Shown: one piece after another, positions 1 to 12,204 of the stretch
Position numbering within the stretch: the stretch's first letter is position 1
How the letters are laid out: each line of letters opens with the position of its first letter
Origin: Cheiracanthium punctorium
Lineage: Eukaryota > Arthropoda > Arachnida > Araneae > Cheiracanthiidae
Direction of reading: 5' to 3'
Assembly: GCA_038373885.1 (NCBI GenBank)
Contig: JAWZYV010018244.1
Coordinates: 248,001 to 312,000 of the forward strand
DNA: 64,000 bases
Translations under genes and position numbers: made by a program
The notes under the pieces: generated by a model
Told to the model about the DNA's origin: nothing
Seen by the model: only the letters and a program-made list of their open reading frames with translations
Databases searched by the model: none

Positions 1-239
1 ACACAATTAGTTTTGCCGTGCAGGTGGTTTTGTTTCTTCTATCAGCATCTTTAAAAAGCACGTTACATCCAAAACAAAAATTATGCATAGAACTTTATAA
101 CCGAAAAGTTTTAAATATAAAATGGGTATCGATTTCGTATTTTTTGTTTCTTTCGCAGAACTAATTTTGATTACTTTTGAAGTCTATGGTCTCCCCTCTT
201 CTCAGAAATAAATTTGATCTCATTTTGGAAGATTCGAGC

Positions 240-480
240 TTATTGACATAGACCAGCTCCAGTTCGGCCGACAACAGCTATACTTTGCTCCGATTCGATG
301 CTGATCATAGTACTTGCTGGGAATGTGCCTGCTAAACCTGTGGAACCGAAAATTATCTCGGCAGTTGTTACTAATTTCCAAGTAATGCAAGTACGCATCA
401 CTTCTTGAGCATAGATATCTTCTACTTGTGTTCCGCGTGAACCCCATGGTTTTAAGAGAAGAACCCTTTTTTCTTCTAAA
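240..480 (-). pseudogene. Possible relic of an ABCC (MRP-type) transporter nucleotide-binding domain
   Basis: The minus strand is open from 593 to 240 and ends with SIAVVGRTGAGLCQ followed by a stop. VGRTGAGKSS is the Walker A motif typical of the second nucleotide-binding domain of ABCC/MRP exporters. Here the motif is kept up to the last glycine, but the ATP-binding Lys-Ser is replaced by Leu-Cys and the frame then stops. The sequence before it does not align convincingly with an MRP domain. I read it as a possible dead exon or retrocopy fragment; a chance match to a glycine-rich string is the main alternative. No splice sites or neighbouring exons were recognised. Confidence 0.25.
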
Positions 481-1373
481 GAAAACTGCAAGAGAATATT
501 TCCCAGAAGGAGAAAAACCATTGTGACTGGATTATAAATCCGTTCGAGTACTACGATAAATCGAAAGGTTTGCTCATGAAGCAAAGGAAACAAATTATTG
601 ACAGAAAAGACAAAGAATAGATTCGACGTAACATTTAAATTTAAGCCAAAAGCAGATCCTTAATATTTAGTTGCATGCAGAATACCCAGAATTTTTTTCG
701 AAGCGCTATGAGCGTTTAAATGTCGTGAGCATGAAGGTAGTTCAGTGAAAAACATTCCTTAGGAGTTTGGGGCAACAAAAATAAATATAGGAACAGATTA
801 AGCATAGAATATATGAAATGCGACTCCAGATAGCATCAATAGCACTAGATTTTGGCAATTAGTCTAAAAAAGTGCAACCATATCCCAGTCACAAAATGTA
901 ATGCAAGGTGGGTGACACCTGGTGCACGGCTTTAATGCGGTTAACGACTCAGTTATATTAATTGTATGTTAATATTTCTAATAAAAAATACGATTTTTTT
1001 GTCTTTGCACAAACTGTCTTCATTATACAGATCAACTTTTTATATTATTTTAAGATATACTTTTTTAAGAGCAGGGTGATTTTCTCACAGTTCTAGCTGT
1101 TCTGTGAATCTGTAAAGTTTTAAGACCAGGTGATCACCAGCACCGTCATTTGGGATTTATCATTTAATCAGCACCAGTCTGTAGAATGAGTAGAGATTTC
1201 AGCTCGTTTCTTGTGAAAATGTTGTATAAACAGGTTAGTTATTTAAAGTATAACTAAAAAGTAAGTAGCAAAAATAAATAAGAAAATAAAAAATATACGT
1301 ATAGAGGTAAAGAAATGTTTTACACAGAACCAAACGAGATCGATTTTTTTTCCTCGTTAAAGTCACGTGTCTG

Positions 1374-1823
1374 TTAACCCTTTAACGCGCAGTGTTTCCG
1401 CTCTGGGAACACCAAACTCTGACGTTTTGACTATTGCCAGTCACGAAGAATAGATTTGATTTCTATAAAAATAGTTGCGGGTGACATAGCTCTACGAGAA
1501 TCCTTTACTTTTTAGCACGTCATTTCCCGTAAAAAAATGGTCACGATTATTTTTAATAGCACTGACATCTGCTGAAAAATGGAAGAATCCGAGAACAGCT
1601 GGATAGATTGCCCAATGCTGAAAAAGGGGAAGCCGTTGCCATCGCTCGACTTAGCTACCAGCAAGATGGCGGGCGATTGAAAGCTGTCGTCAAAAAAGGG
1701 TCTCTAGATCTGTGGCACGCGATGAACGTTTCGATCGTCCGCCATCTTGCTGGTGTTAAGTCGAGCGATGGCAACGGCTTCCTTTTTTCACCATTGGGAA
1801 AGGGTTGCGCCTCAAAGGGTTAA
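1374..1823 (+). mobile_element. piggyBac-type hairpin MITE, copy 1
   Basis: TTAA at 1374-1377 and 1820-1823 bracket an element that starts CCCTTTAACGCGCAG and ends as the reverse complement of CCCTTTGAGGCGCAAC. The first ~235 bp are a unique left half shared with the other copies. The right half is a foldback whose arms (about 1615-1675 and 1735-1793) flank an internal deletion, leaving a large loop. Both arms carry the same private change (GGGGAAGCC on the left, GGCTTCC on the right) where other copies have GGGCAGCC and GGCTGCCC. There is no transposase; it would have been mobilised in trans by a piggyBac-type transposase. Confidence 0.9.
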
Positions 1824-4266
1824 GGGTGCTTTTTAAACAGAAAATATTTTGTGTTACTAACTGGTCTGCTTAAGACAGGTTTATTAAATTTCTTAAAAGT
1901 TTAACTTACGTATTTAAATGAACAAGCTTCAACTTTCATTTTTATTTATCGCACAACATTTCAAAATTTGTTTTTTGTTTCTTTCAGTTATACTAATTTA
2001 TATAATAGGGAAAGACAGTGTGGCGGCTCTTGACTTTCGAAACAAAGGAAACGGATTTAACACATTTGGTATCACACATTTAGAAAAAAACCAGGTTCGA
2101 ATTAATGGCATTAAAACTACAGTGTTTTGTTCGAATCGTGTTTTATCCAAAAGAAAAAATTCTTTTAGAATAGAAACAGAAGAGAAAAATAAATCTCCAT
2201 ATCATTGTAAGAGAAGCAAAACTTCATCCATATTTTACCTGACGAGCTGGTACTGCTGGAAGAACTTTTAAAATGTTCGAACCCAAAAATCGAACTCATT
2301 TTTTTTTTTTTTAAATAAGATAATTATCAGTATCTTCTTATTCTGGCTTGTCATGTATATGCACAAAAAATATTTCATGGTAAAAAATACTTTGTCAAAC
2401 TGAACACGGCGGCAAGTCATCATACATTATCCTCAAAATACATACTGTCGACAAAAGGGAAGGGAAGAATTTTTACAAACAGCATACTTTAAGGATTCAT
2501 TAATGTCACCTTCCCACGTGTGCGAAAATATATCTGAGGTAAGTGTCATTAGCTTCTTACAATGGCGTGAGAAGGAACGACGATCGATCTTCAGTTAAAA
2601 TGCTAAAGTTCTATTAACGATATGCCAAGAACTCTCTGACATCATATAGGTTGGGTTATTCGATTAAAGTTGAAAGAAATGTTTCTCTTTTGGAGTCAAA
2701 AGACTGAACTGAGCACTGAGTTAAGGTCGCGTGCAGAACTGAGACGTGAAGAAGGCAGTGTGGCAGAGGCTTTTCTTTTTAGGATTGTTCTTTTAAGAAA
2801 TGAGGCAACTTTTGAACAGCTTTCGAAAGAATCCAATTGTACTAGATATTAAAAAAAGTTTAGGCTGTTTCTTTGCAAGTTGTACTATGCTCGATTACAG
2901 TGAACGTGCAAGAACTACGAGACATTCTGAGAAAAATGTTAAAAATGCGGAATTTTGCAATAATTCCCTAAGCAGATACTGCTTAGGCCCAGTGTCGAAG
3001 GGAATTTTTGTGAAGAATTTTTTTCTGGAAACTACACATGGGACAAGGGTCCGACGTTCATACAAGTGCTTATTGCATTCGTTGAAGAAGCAATATTAAT
3101 TTTTCGAGTGTTTAATATCAGGGGTTTGTTTTTTAATATCAGTTGTTGTTCAAAAGTGTTGTGAGTCCTTATGACTTTTAAAAGAAACGGCCACAAAAGC
3201 AGATTATTATTCGCTTATTAACCGCGATATTTATGATGTCTCACGAGCACATTTCACTCAATTTTAAAAGGAGAAAGTCATCTTAAAAAATACCTTTTTA
3301 AATAAAATTTTATTTCATAATACATAATAAATCGTCTAGAAGATCTTTGAGATAGAATTTTTTAGCATTTTTACACAGTTGGTTCAACGCAAGCTTTGAT
3401 CGCAATGTAACATGACCAGAATTTCGAGGCAATAGTATAAGACACTTGGAACTTTATTGTAAAAAAGATGTTTCATTTTATTTTTATTTTATTTTTTCAC
3501 CAAAACAAAGGATACCTGTTAAACAATGAATTTCATTTCATTCTTTCTTCTTTTAAGGCAGAAAGAGCCGGATGGGCAAATTTTCTATGTATATAATCAT
3601 TAATGCCTAAAAGTTTAGTAAGAAACCAAACAATGTAACCAATAAATGAACCTTAGTTGCTTTGGAATTTTAAAAAGAACAAAACTAAAGAAATTGATAG
3701 TTCCTGATTACCTGATTGACACAGTTGTGAATTTCTAAAAGCTTCAATGAAAATTTATAAATTTACAAGCTACTGAAGTATATGATATAATTGATTTCAT
3801 TCAAACCAACTCCATAAAGAGGTGGTTATATTTTCGTCTTTATTAATATCGCATAAAAATTCATTTTTTTATATATTTTTTAATAAATATAAGTTATTTT
3901 TATTAAAAAATTCAAAATGCTGTTTTTCGGTTGTTTTTGCGTACTAGAAAAATAAAATATCGCTTTACTTTAATGAACTTTCTCTATTTTCTTGAATCGT
4001 AAATTTTATTGCAAGAGTAAACTATTTATTGAAAAGGGCTCAAGTTATAATTCATTGCAGATCCCACAACTTCACATCATAGTTTCAGCATATGAAGAAA
4101 AAAAGGTACTAACTTTTAAAGAAATAATAATATAATTACAAAGAGTTTAAAATAAAAGCAAATAATTTTTAGGAAAAATATCAATTGAATCTCAGCTACT
4201 GAAAAAAAGAAAATGAATACATTTAATTTTATTTTATTTCTAACTTATTAAAATTTAAAGCATGAT
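1824..4266. other. AT-rich sequence without a recognised feature
   Basis: Short open frames exist (for example a 117-codon plus-strand frame at 1918-2271 with a hydrophobic start, and frames at 2670-3099), but none resembles a known domain and no splice context is apparent. I treat this stretch as non-coding or as repeats too old to classify. Confidence 0.5.
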
Positions 4267-4350
4267 AGTTGAAAAATCACTCAAAATACTGGTGTTAAAC
4301 GATAAAGTAATTAAAAAACTTTGTAAAAAACACACATAAGAAGTAATAGG
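4267..4350 (+). repeat. Foldback family X, single-arm copy
   Basis: This segment carries the tail (CACTCAAAATACTGGTGTT) and one arm (AAAGTAATTAAAAAACTTTG, then a stretch containing ACACACATAAGAAGTAA) of the foldback at 21719-21846, in the opposite orientation and nearly identical to it. The second arm is missing, so this is a half-element or a decayed copy. No coding capacity. Confidence 0.7.
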
Positions 4351-5054
4351 TAAGAGGATACGCACGTTTCGTTCAAAAATTGTTTTGAACTTCATCAGGG
4401 CAAACTATTTTTTTTCGTGTTAATTATGCATAGCTGCGAACTTAAAAAAAATGAGGGATACTTTATTAAAAAATTAGGAAACCTGTTAAAAGCTCTTTGC
4501 CAACAACAAAAACTGACATGCACACATAATAAACAAAAACAAATTATTAAAAATTTATATATAAAAACTTTATACCCTTTAGTATTCTTATCTAAACATA
4601 CTTCCATTTTCATGACTTTTCTTTTTTGCCAGTTTAACATAGAAAAATGTCGAGTTTTCGCCCGTTTTATTTTTAAATGAGACATGTGAAATCCCTTGAC
4701 GGAGCCTAGAGCTCTATCATCTAAAATGTGGCTTAAACTACTTAATACTGGTTCAATTTTAATATTGCTTTGTGTAAATTTAAGTATTATTTCTACAAGA
4801 TGAACAACTATCATTTATAAATTTCTATTTATGAATTTCCATTTATGAATTTATTTATTAAGAGGTGGAAGTCAAAAGTCTATAAAATAATAAATATTAA
4901 AAGAATTCTGATATTTCATATATTTCTATAAAAAATATCCAATTTTAAATCTGAAAGTTAGAAATATGTCTATTAACTGCAATCACTAGCTTATAGACAT
5001 TTAGTAACATAAAAAGTTATATTAATAATAAAATAACTTGGCTGTTCGAGCCTC

Positions 5055-5082
5055 TTCAGGGGGAGACCCCCCCCCCCTGAAG
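5055..5082. repeat. Short G/C hairpin
   Basis: CTTCAGGGGG and CCCCCTGAAG form an inverted repeat around a short loop that includes further C residues. It may be the end of an old DNA transposon, but no partner end or TSD was identified. Confidence 0.4.
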
Positions 5083-5216
5083 CTCCCTAATTTTTTAGTT
5101 TCGTTATTGCCATATTGAAACGATATTAATTGACTATGTCATTTTATTTCTCATCTTTCGTGTATTTCGCCTGGTAACCCTATCTTGAAATTTTTATGAT
5201 TGTAACCTATTTATGG

Positions 5217-5490
5217 AAAAATACATGTGATGCATATTCTACAGCTTAAGAAATATTGTAACAATAGATTAAAGCTGTTATGAACTAATAGTATTTAAAT
5301 ATGTGTAAAAAATACATGTGATGCATGTTCTACAGCTTAAGAAATATTGTAACAATAGATTAAAGCTGTTATGAACTGATAGTATTTAAATATGTGTAAA
5401 AAATACATGTGATGCATATTCTACAGCTTACGAAATATTGTAACAATAGAATAAAGCTGTTGTGAACTAATAGTATTTAAATAGTATATG
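5217..5490 (+). repeat. 91-bp tandem repeat, three copies
   Basis: The string TACATGTGATGCAT recurs at 5222, 5313 and 5404, a period of exactly 91 bp. The units differ by only a few substitutions (TGCATATTC versus TGCATGTTC; CTTAAG versus CTTACG), and the third drifts near its end. It looks like a small minisatellite from recent slippage or unequal exchange. Confidence 0.9.
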
Positions 5491-6608
5491 TAAAATTGTG
5501 TCGCATTTTTGTGTCGCTTTTTTGGGGGGGACACATTTTTCAGACAATTTTCAATAAAGGGAGTGAGAGATAAAATGACATACTCATTAAAATAGTAAAT
5601 TTAAAGTAGGGATCAATTTTTTCTCAAGCCTCGGATTTAAGCCTAAAGGAATGTCGAAGGTATAATACTTATGCTTAAGAGTGATGGGGAAAAGATTGAA
5701 ATTGGAATGCTTAAAACGTGCGATGATTTTTGTCAGAATTCGAAAGTTTTGAAAATGATTTCAGGAGTTCTGGAGATCGTCTTCAAATTCGGGAGTCTCC
5801 TGAATATAATTATGACTTATTAAATACTATTTCAAAAAAACCATAACTATAAAAATATTTATATTCATTAGAATAATTTAAAAACTTTCTATTATATAGG
5901 CAAAATCCATACAAATAAGGGCCAAATAAATAACTGGCTCGTACACTTTTATTTTCATGTAACATTTGTACCAATTAAAAATAAATGGAGGAAAGAGGGA
6001 TTGAAATCCTTTGAATAATTGTTTTAGCTAAATAAAGGAAAAATATTCTTCCAAAGGTGTTTTAACCGAATTTTCTAAATGTGCAGTTGCAGTGCATTGT
6101 GGCTTATACAAATGATATCTGTTTAAGCAATACATTTTAAGAAAAGAATGAAACGTAATATAGAGAATAATTTAGTAAGTTATTTGAACTTTGCATTTGT
6201 TTGAAATTTTTCGCCTTCCTGGGAAATAATTATAACTTCAGATACCTAATGAGCTGCAAATAAAGTCCGCATTTATAATAATGTGTTGAATACAATTAAT
6301 TAAAATGTGCAGAAACAGATATTTTTATAAAAACAAGATGTCAAATTGTACTAAATCATAAACAAAACTGTTTACTTTTCTATGAAAATGCACTTTCGCG
6401 AAACAATAAGAAAAACGACTTGAAACCAATTAAAAATTAAATTTGTCTTCCACATTAAACACAAAAACGTACTTTGCATGAGAAATTAACTTTATTTGTA
6501 AATGGATGTAATTTATCCATTTTTTTTATTTAAAAAAATGTTAGTGCATGCATTTTTGATAAATAAAAAAGTTCATGCACGTTTTCCACAATAATAATAA
6601 TAATAATG

Positions 6609-6645
<37 letters not shown>

Positions 6646-8657
6646 TACTTTATTAGATTTAAAAGCAGGAGTTTATAGCATTTTTACATCGGTGGATAAA
6701 ACTATACATAACCGTTTCTCCAGATGTAAAATTTTACCAAAGGATTATTATAAATTATTATTACTTATTTATTCATTTATTTTCGGTATAATTGCTCTCA
6801 TTGCCAGTGATAAAAATGGTTGCAAATATTTTGAATTTTGATACATTAATTGAGATTTCAGAATAAAATTGACGGTTTCCTTCATAGATTTCCATTTACA
6901 AAATTATCTTAAGCAAAGGAATGATGTTTACCTGTGCCAAATTATTACTTTTAAAACTTATTATTTCCGCTTTATTAATCCATTTTATAGCTATAAAGTT
7001 AATATAGTTACATATATAAATATATACGTATATATATATTTTTTTTTTTTTTCATTACTGAGTAGGATAATTCTTTAAAGTCTTTTTCAAGAAATAAGAA
7101 CAATAATAAGTAAATTATTTTTCTTGGATTTATTTATTTGACTTATACGTCCATTATTAAAAAGAAAACGCATACAACACACATGATATGACCAAAATAA
7201 TTATCAAGAACATATTTTGGGGCGTTTTATTTATTTATTAATATTTTCATGGTTATATAATTTTTCTTTTTGTTATGAAAATTTACAAATTGTGGTTGCA
7301 TATATTATTGTAATGCTTCTATTTAATTTTTTATAAATCACGTAGGAAGAAAAAGAAAAAGACGGTTTGTTTTTTAAAGATTGCGTTTAAAGAATAATTA
7401 AACTTTAATTCAAACAAGATATTTTCGTAAAGCGATTAATTTTCGTCCAAAAATGCTTAAATCAAACTTTGGATGTATTAATTTAGTTTTATCCTCAAGC
7501 AGTCATTTAATAACGTTAATTTAATAAATTTAATAAATCCTAGTTTAACCCCCCCCCCTTTTCCGTAAAGTGAAAACTTTTATAAATACCTATATATTTT
7601 TAATTACTACGGATTTATGTAGGAAATCTTTTGACAAGAGCGAGCATTATAAAAGAAATATCACATTTTTTATCGTACATCAGTCTTCAATATTTTTATA
7701 TCTTTCCACAATATTGCTCAGTTTGTTTATCATGCATTGAAGCCTAATGGTATACCGTGTTAATTAGGAAAAATGTGATACATTGTTATTTTGCCAAAAC
7801 GCAGTAGTTTTATTAGACAATCGGAAAATGAGTACATAAATTATTGGCTGGAAATTAAAATATTATGCTCTTAAAGGAATTTTAAGAAGTATAGAAACCT
7901 TTCAAATAGAATAAAAATTCAATAAAACAAAACAAGTTTAGCTCTAATCACTGATAATTTCTCCCCTTTTTTTAATAATCTTCTGAGGTTTAAATGCAGT
8001 GTTGTAGTACCAAATCTCACAAATAACAGGACAAGTAAATGTGTACTTCCCTTTTCTCATGAGATAATCTAAATTAATCTTACCGAATCATAAATTCCTT
8101 CCATGATAATTCCGCTTTCAGTTTGTTCTACAAGTCTTCGTAAACTTGAGCACCTGATTCTCCTGTCATTCTAAAAATCTAAAAACATCACACAGTTTGC
8201 AGCAAAAGTCAAAGTCCTTCCATCCCGAGCTGAATTACGAGATTCCCACTCCCACTTTAAGCAGGAAAATCATCATTTGGAATTCTGTGGTGGCAACAGT
8301 TATAAATAAACCACAGAGATGATGATGATGGTGTTGCGCACACAGCTCTTTCGCATCTTCGCATGCCAACAAGAGATGGTCTTAAAGCTGAGCAGATGGC
8401 TCTTGCAAAGATGAGAGAGCAGTTTTTTTCCCTTTAAAAAAAGTTATTTTTAAAAAGCTTTAAAATCTCTCGGCATCACTCTGGCATACAGTGAAAGATA
8501 TGCTTGAGCGATATCTTGTAAAATCTTACTTCAGAAGAGGAAATTTCTAAATATTTCTAAAGTACATAAAAATTTAGCTAGATTTTTAAAAGAAATAGTT
8601 TTGCCAAAACTTCACGGCTAATCGAATCTCTTTGCTGATTTACTTCAAGTGCATTTG
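5491..8657. other. AT-rich stretch, mostly featureless
   Basis: Contains a trinucleotide microsatellite (listed separately), homopolymer runs and short frames without recognisable domains. No gene, element end or TSD could be supported. Confidence 0.5.
6591..6642 (+). repeat. (AAT)n microsatellite
   Basis: About 17 AAT units, interrupted once by GAT near 6608. The open frame across it encodes poly-asparagine only because of the repeat. Confidence 0.95.
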
Positions 8658-9129
8658 CAGTGGAATTTCTATGAGCTATTACCTCTGTTAGAGAAGAAAT
8701 ATGTTTAAGAAAGGAGTAATTTTACTATTGGAGCAGCGTATTGATGTGATCGAGTAGCACGAAAAAGGAAATTAGCTAAGAAAGTTGGTGGTTACTTTTG
8801 TCCGTGGAAAAACACAAAAACAAATTTGAAAGCAAAATAGATTTTACTATGGCAAATTCAGAATTCATGAAGAATTTACATGTAAAAAACAAAATAGAGG
8901 GCGAAGTACTCTCAGAGATAAAGGGGGAAAACGATATTTCTAAATGTTTTATTTAAATTTAAATTTTAAAAATATGTTTGTATAATACTAATGTATCAGT
9001 ATGCAATAAACAAACACTTTTTTTAAAAAATTTTCTTTCTTGGCTATAAGTGCTTCTCTGAGCGACCACCTCCCTTAACGACCGATTTTTAACAGAATGG
9101 AGGGTGCTCGCTCCCAACAAGGTTCACTG
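8658..9129 (+). mobile_element. Tigger/pogo-type element A, internally deleted
   Basis: The left end CAGTGGAATTTC at 8658 and the right end ...GGTTCACTG at 9129 fit the CAGTG-type termini of Tigger (pogo group, Tc1/mariner superfamily). TA follows the right end; the left TSD is mutated to TG. Just inside the left end lies a decayed transposase N-terminus. The rest of the transposase is missing and the 3' end follows directly. Its subterminal sequence (GAGCGACCACC, AACGACCGATTTTTAAC) recurs inverted in element B at 9440-9500. Confidence 0.75.
8701..8940 (+). pseudogene. Decayed Tigger transposase N-terminus (CENP-B-like HTH)
   Basis: From ATG at 8701 the frame reads MFKKGVILLLEQRIDVIE, a stop, HEKGN, a stop, then LRKLVVTFVRGKTQKQI. 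In Tigger/jerky-type proteins the corresponding region is a CENPB_N (psq-type) helix-turn-helix, with LE-x-x-DVIE-x-HEKG followed by a VGKTQI-like recognition helix. At least three in-frame stops and one frameshift make it non-functional. After the shift the product resumes with FTMANSEFMKN. The minus-strand copy at 9640-9895 encodes a parallel protein, which independently supports the assignment. Confidence 0.75.
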
Positions 9130-9429
9130 TATATTATTTTATGATTTCAGCTTTTCGGGGTCCGTGCAAATATTTCGGAATCGTGAACAGTCCCTTATAA
9201 ATATTGTCTTCAGAAGCTGTAAGTGACGTTCAAATTTAATTGACTTTAACTGACGATGGAGTCGTAACATGCTCGCTTCATACTTATGATAAAATAAAAA
9301 GAGATTTATTAACCAAAAATTCATGGCCTTAAAAAATTGTGTCTGGCCGTGAGTGTGAAAAAAGTCAATATGTTCACTTGTTAAGGTTAAAATTACTTGG
9401 TCAACATCAAATTTATACTTTAAAGGATA

Positions 9430-10187
9430 GATTGAAACTTCTTGGGAGCGACCACCCTTCGTTCCGCGAAAAATCGGTCGTTGAGAGAGGTGGTAGTTCA
9501 ACGAAATGTAAACTTTCGATAGCCAAGGAAAAAAATGATAAAAAATATTGTTTCTTTTGTTATTTATGAAATTGCATGCTAATACAGAAGTAAATTTGTA
9601 GTCATATTTTTAAAATTTAAATTTAACAAAATATTTAGAAATTTCAGATTGTTTCATTCTCGGAGAATACTTCTCTCTCTACTTTATTTTTTACATCTGA
9701 CAAAAGAGCATTTACCTTGATATTAGTCATGTATTCTGTATTTGTGATAATAAAATCTATTTGCTTTAAAATTTGCTTTTTGGCTTTTCCCACGACCAAA
9801 AGTAACCGCCAACTTCTTACCGATTTTCCCTTTTCGTGTGACTCAATCACACCAGTGTGCTACTCCAACGGTAAAACCATTCGTTTCTTAGACATGTCTC
9901 TTCTCAAACCTCATTTGTATGGGATGTGTACATGTACTTGTACCTGTTGTGGATTTACAGTACAGCGACTGGTTTGAAATGTGGTTTTTATTTACTTTAC
10001 TTCCGGAAAAAAATCTAGAAAACTATCGGACAGGGATCCGAATCCGGTCGCATATAGAGGGTTGTGTGGTCTCTTCTAGAGGATCTTTAAAGATTAAATA
10101 GATAGGGTAAAAAGGTCGGTTCTTTAAACAATGGATCGTTGGAGGAGGGGTCCTTTACAGAGGTGGTCGCAAATGGAAATTTCACTG
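9430..10187 (-). mobile_element. Tigger/pogo-type element B
   Basis: On the plus strand the element runs from GATTGAAACTTCTTGGGAGC (a diverged CAGTGAACCTTGTTGGGAGC) at 9430 to ...GGAAATTTCACTG at 10187, flanked by TA at 9428-9429 and 10188-10189. The transposase remnant is on the minus strand, so the 5' end is at 10187. It lies tail to tail with element A, about 300 bp away, and the two 3' ends share subterminal sequence. Internal deletion has left only the N-terminal part of the gene. Confidence 0.75.
9640..9895 (-). pseudogene. Decayed Tigger transposase N-terminus (CENP-B-like HTH)
   Basis: On the minus strand from ATG at 9895 the frame reads MSKKRMVLPLE, a stop, HTGVIESHEKGKSVRSW, then VVGKAKKQILKQIDFI and NTEYMTNIKVN. 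The start MSKKRK-LxLE, the HEKGKSVR string and the VGK-x-x-x-QI helix are hallmarks of the pogo/Tigger DNA-binding domain. One early stop and loss of the DDE catalytic region make it inactive. Frames on the opposite strand here are shadows. Confidence 0.8.
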
Positions 10188-10456
10188 TAATTTATAAACC
10201 TATAAAAAGTAACGTCCCCCTAACAGAAATTAGGACCACAGAAAATGAATTAGTCTCTCGTTTTTGTCACGATATCTTCGATTTAAAAGATAAATTTTAA
10301 AAATTGTATTAGTAGTTTTCGCTTACTGACTGTCGAAAGAAAAAGAGACTTGCGTTGTATACATTCAGTATAGAATTTCTTCAACAGAATTTTTATTAAG
10401 CTAAAAGTTGTCTTAAGCGAAAATATATCTATGAATATTGTCCGATTGGTCTTTAG

Positions 10457-11105
10457 CAGGGTTGGAAAAAAACAAAAAAACGGTTTTTTTGGTTTAAACG
10501 AGGTTTTATTTGCTTTAAAAAAATCCTTTTATAATTACCTGTTACATACTTATAAATAAAATTATTTGTAAAATGTTCAAATAACAATTAATATCCTTCT
10601 GAAAGTATATAAAAAAAAGTAAATAAACAATTGTTGCTATACTTATGTGGACATTGAAATTATTCAATTCTAATATTTTATTTAGTGGTACTATTTTTTA
10701 TATTTTGTATATAATATAATACAATATTAATTATTTACTACATTTTACATGGAATCTTGCAGATTCATAGTAATAATGGTGATAAGTTGTTCAAAATGAT
10801 ATTTTTAAGGTTTAAAAATAAGTTGTTAAAACACAAAACCTCTACTTTAGAAACAAATTAACATGAAGCCTATAATTTAAGTTTAATTAATAATTTTTAA
10901 TAATGATAAAACAATAAGGTATCTATTAGATTGATATATAAAAAATTATTGTTGATACTTATAAGGATAATTTTAAAAGATATCAGAATGTATTCTATCT
11001 GTAGTATTCAGAATTTTAAATTACTCTTTTCAAAAAACCATTTTCTTTTTTTGGGGAAAAAAACCATTTGGTTTAAACCAGTCGGTTTAAACCATCCCAA
11101 CCCTG
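10457..11105. mobile_element. hAT-type non-autonomous element (649 bp)
   Basis: Termini CAGGGTTGG at 10457 and CCAACCCTG ending at 11105 are inverted repeats. Both ends carry GGTTTAAAC-type motifs and A/T runs (GGTTTAAACCAGTCGG on the right). The 8-bp direct repeat GTCTTTAG at 10449-10456 and 11106-11113 is the TSD length expected for hAT. The interior is AT-rich and non-coding. Confidence 0.9.
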
Positions 11106-11813
11106 GTCTTTAGTCAACGGAAGTCAATAAATTGCTTTTAGCATTATGAATCTGTTATATAAATATTGTTTACGTCGTTACTTTTACTAAGCGGATTTGT
11201 TACTTTAATTCGCGGCTAAAATTTCGTTTCTTGACGTCCAGTTTTCTCTACAATGCGCGTGAACTAGAATTCATGTATATCATGCACAATTGTACGACTT
11301 GGAGGTAGTTTGGAGAGCTGATTTTCTCCTCTTAATTATAGATACTTTCATCCAAAATTATTGTGTTTAATAGTGTTAAAAATGACTGACCTCAGTAGCG
11401 TGCACAGAAATTTCTCTAGGAGAAGACTAGTTCATTCCCTTTCCCTATTTTTAATGGCTAACTTAGGCTTAAGCTAGTTCCTTTATAACACCGAAAAGAC
11501 GCAACGGTGAATATTTCTCTTTTGGGATCAATATTGCATCTAGCTTTCTTGCCTGTATGGATGCATTGTATTTTTTGCAACTGAAGAAGGGTGGACCTTT
11601 TGCGTACCCGAAACGATGGCTTTGCTGAATATCTTATTTTATGTGCGTTATTATAAACACGTACTGAGGAAATTTTTTAATTAATTTTGATTTTAATACC
11701 AATTTTTGTGTGTGAAGTGTTCTTGTTATGATTTAACAATGTTCCCCTGAAGCCCAAGACTTGCTCTCGCGTCTAGCACCATTCTTTGTTAAGACACTCG
11801 AACCAGTGGCGCA

Positions 11814-12142
11814 CACAGGATTCTCTCTTGGAGAGGTTACCAGCTCATAAACCTCCTACACACCTACATTTTTCAGGTGGTTGATAGGTATTGTGACACC
11901 TAAAAACCATCTATAAAAATGCGGAACAAAATTTTTCCTCTTGGAGGGAGTCCAGCTCAAAAGACACTTCAATAAATTTATAAAGGCACTTCAATATACT
12001 TCAATATGTTTCTGCGTTTATTTACTTATCTTAACTGCTAAAAATAAAACTTTGATAGTCTTTAAACGTATTAAAATCTCATTAGGAAGCAAAAACGATA
12101 ACTTTTTTCGGACCCTCCCCCCCTCCTTTGCGTGCACCACTG
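11814..12142. mobile_element. hAT-type MITE (329 bp)
   Basis: Left end CAGTGGCGCACACAGG; the right end read inward is CAGTGGTGCACGCAAAGG. Flanking 8-mers ACTCGAAC and ACTCTATC match at six of eight positions, as expected for an older hAT insertion. A related single end (CAGTAGCGTGCACAGAAA) lies at about 11393, with no partner found. Confidence 0.7.
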
Positions 12143-12204
12143 ACTCTATCCCATGCTGATTAATAATCGACAAAGCTTTCAAAACTGATACGTGAGACCA
12201 GCTA

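Noticed and set aside
1608..1823. Open frames starting MPNAEKG.. or MREQLDRLPNAEKR.. at 1608, 24794, 28663, 31447 and 39813
   Set aside because: They recur only because they read the piggyBac MITE hairpin. Frames are broken differently in each copy and the same sequence is open on both strands.
5217..5490. CRISPR-like array
   Set aside because: Head-to-tail units without unique spacers, in eukaryote-like DNA.
6575..6841. Poly-asparagine protein
   Set aside because: Produced by an (AAT)n microsatellite.
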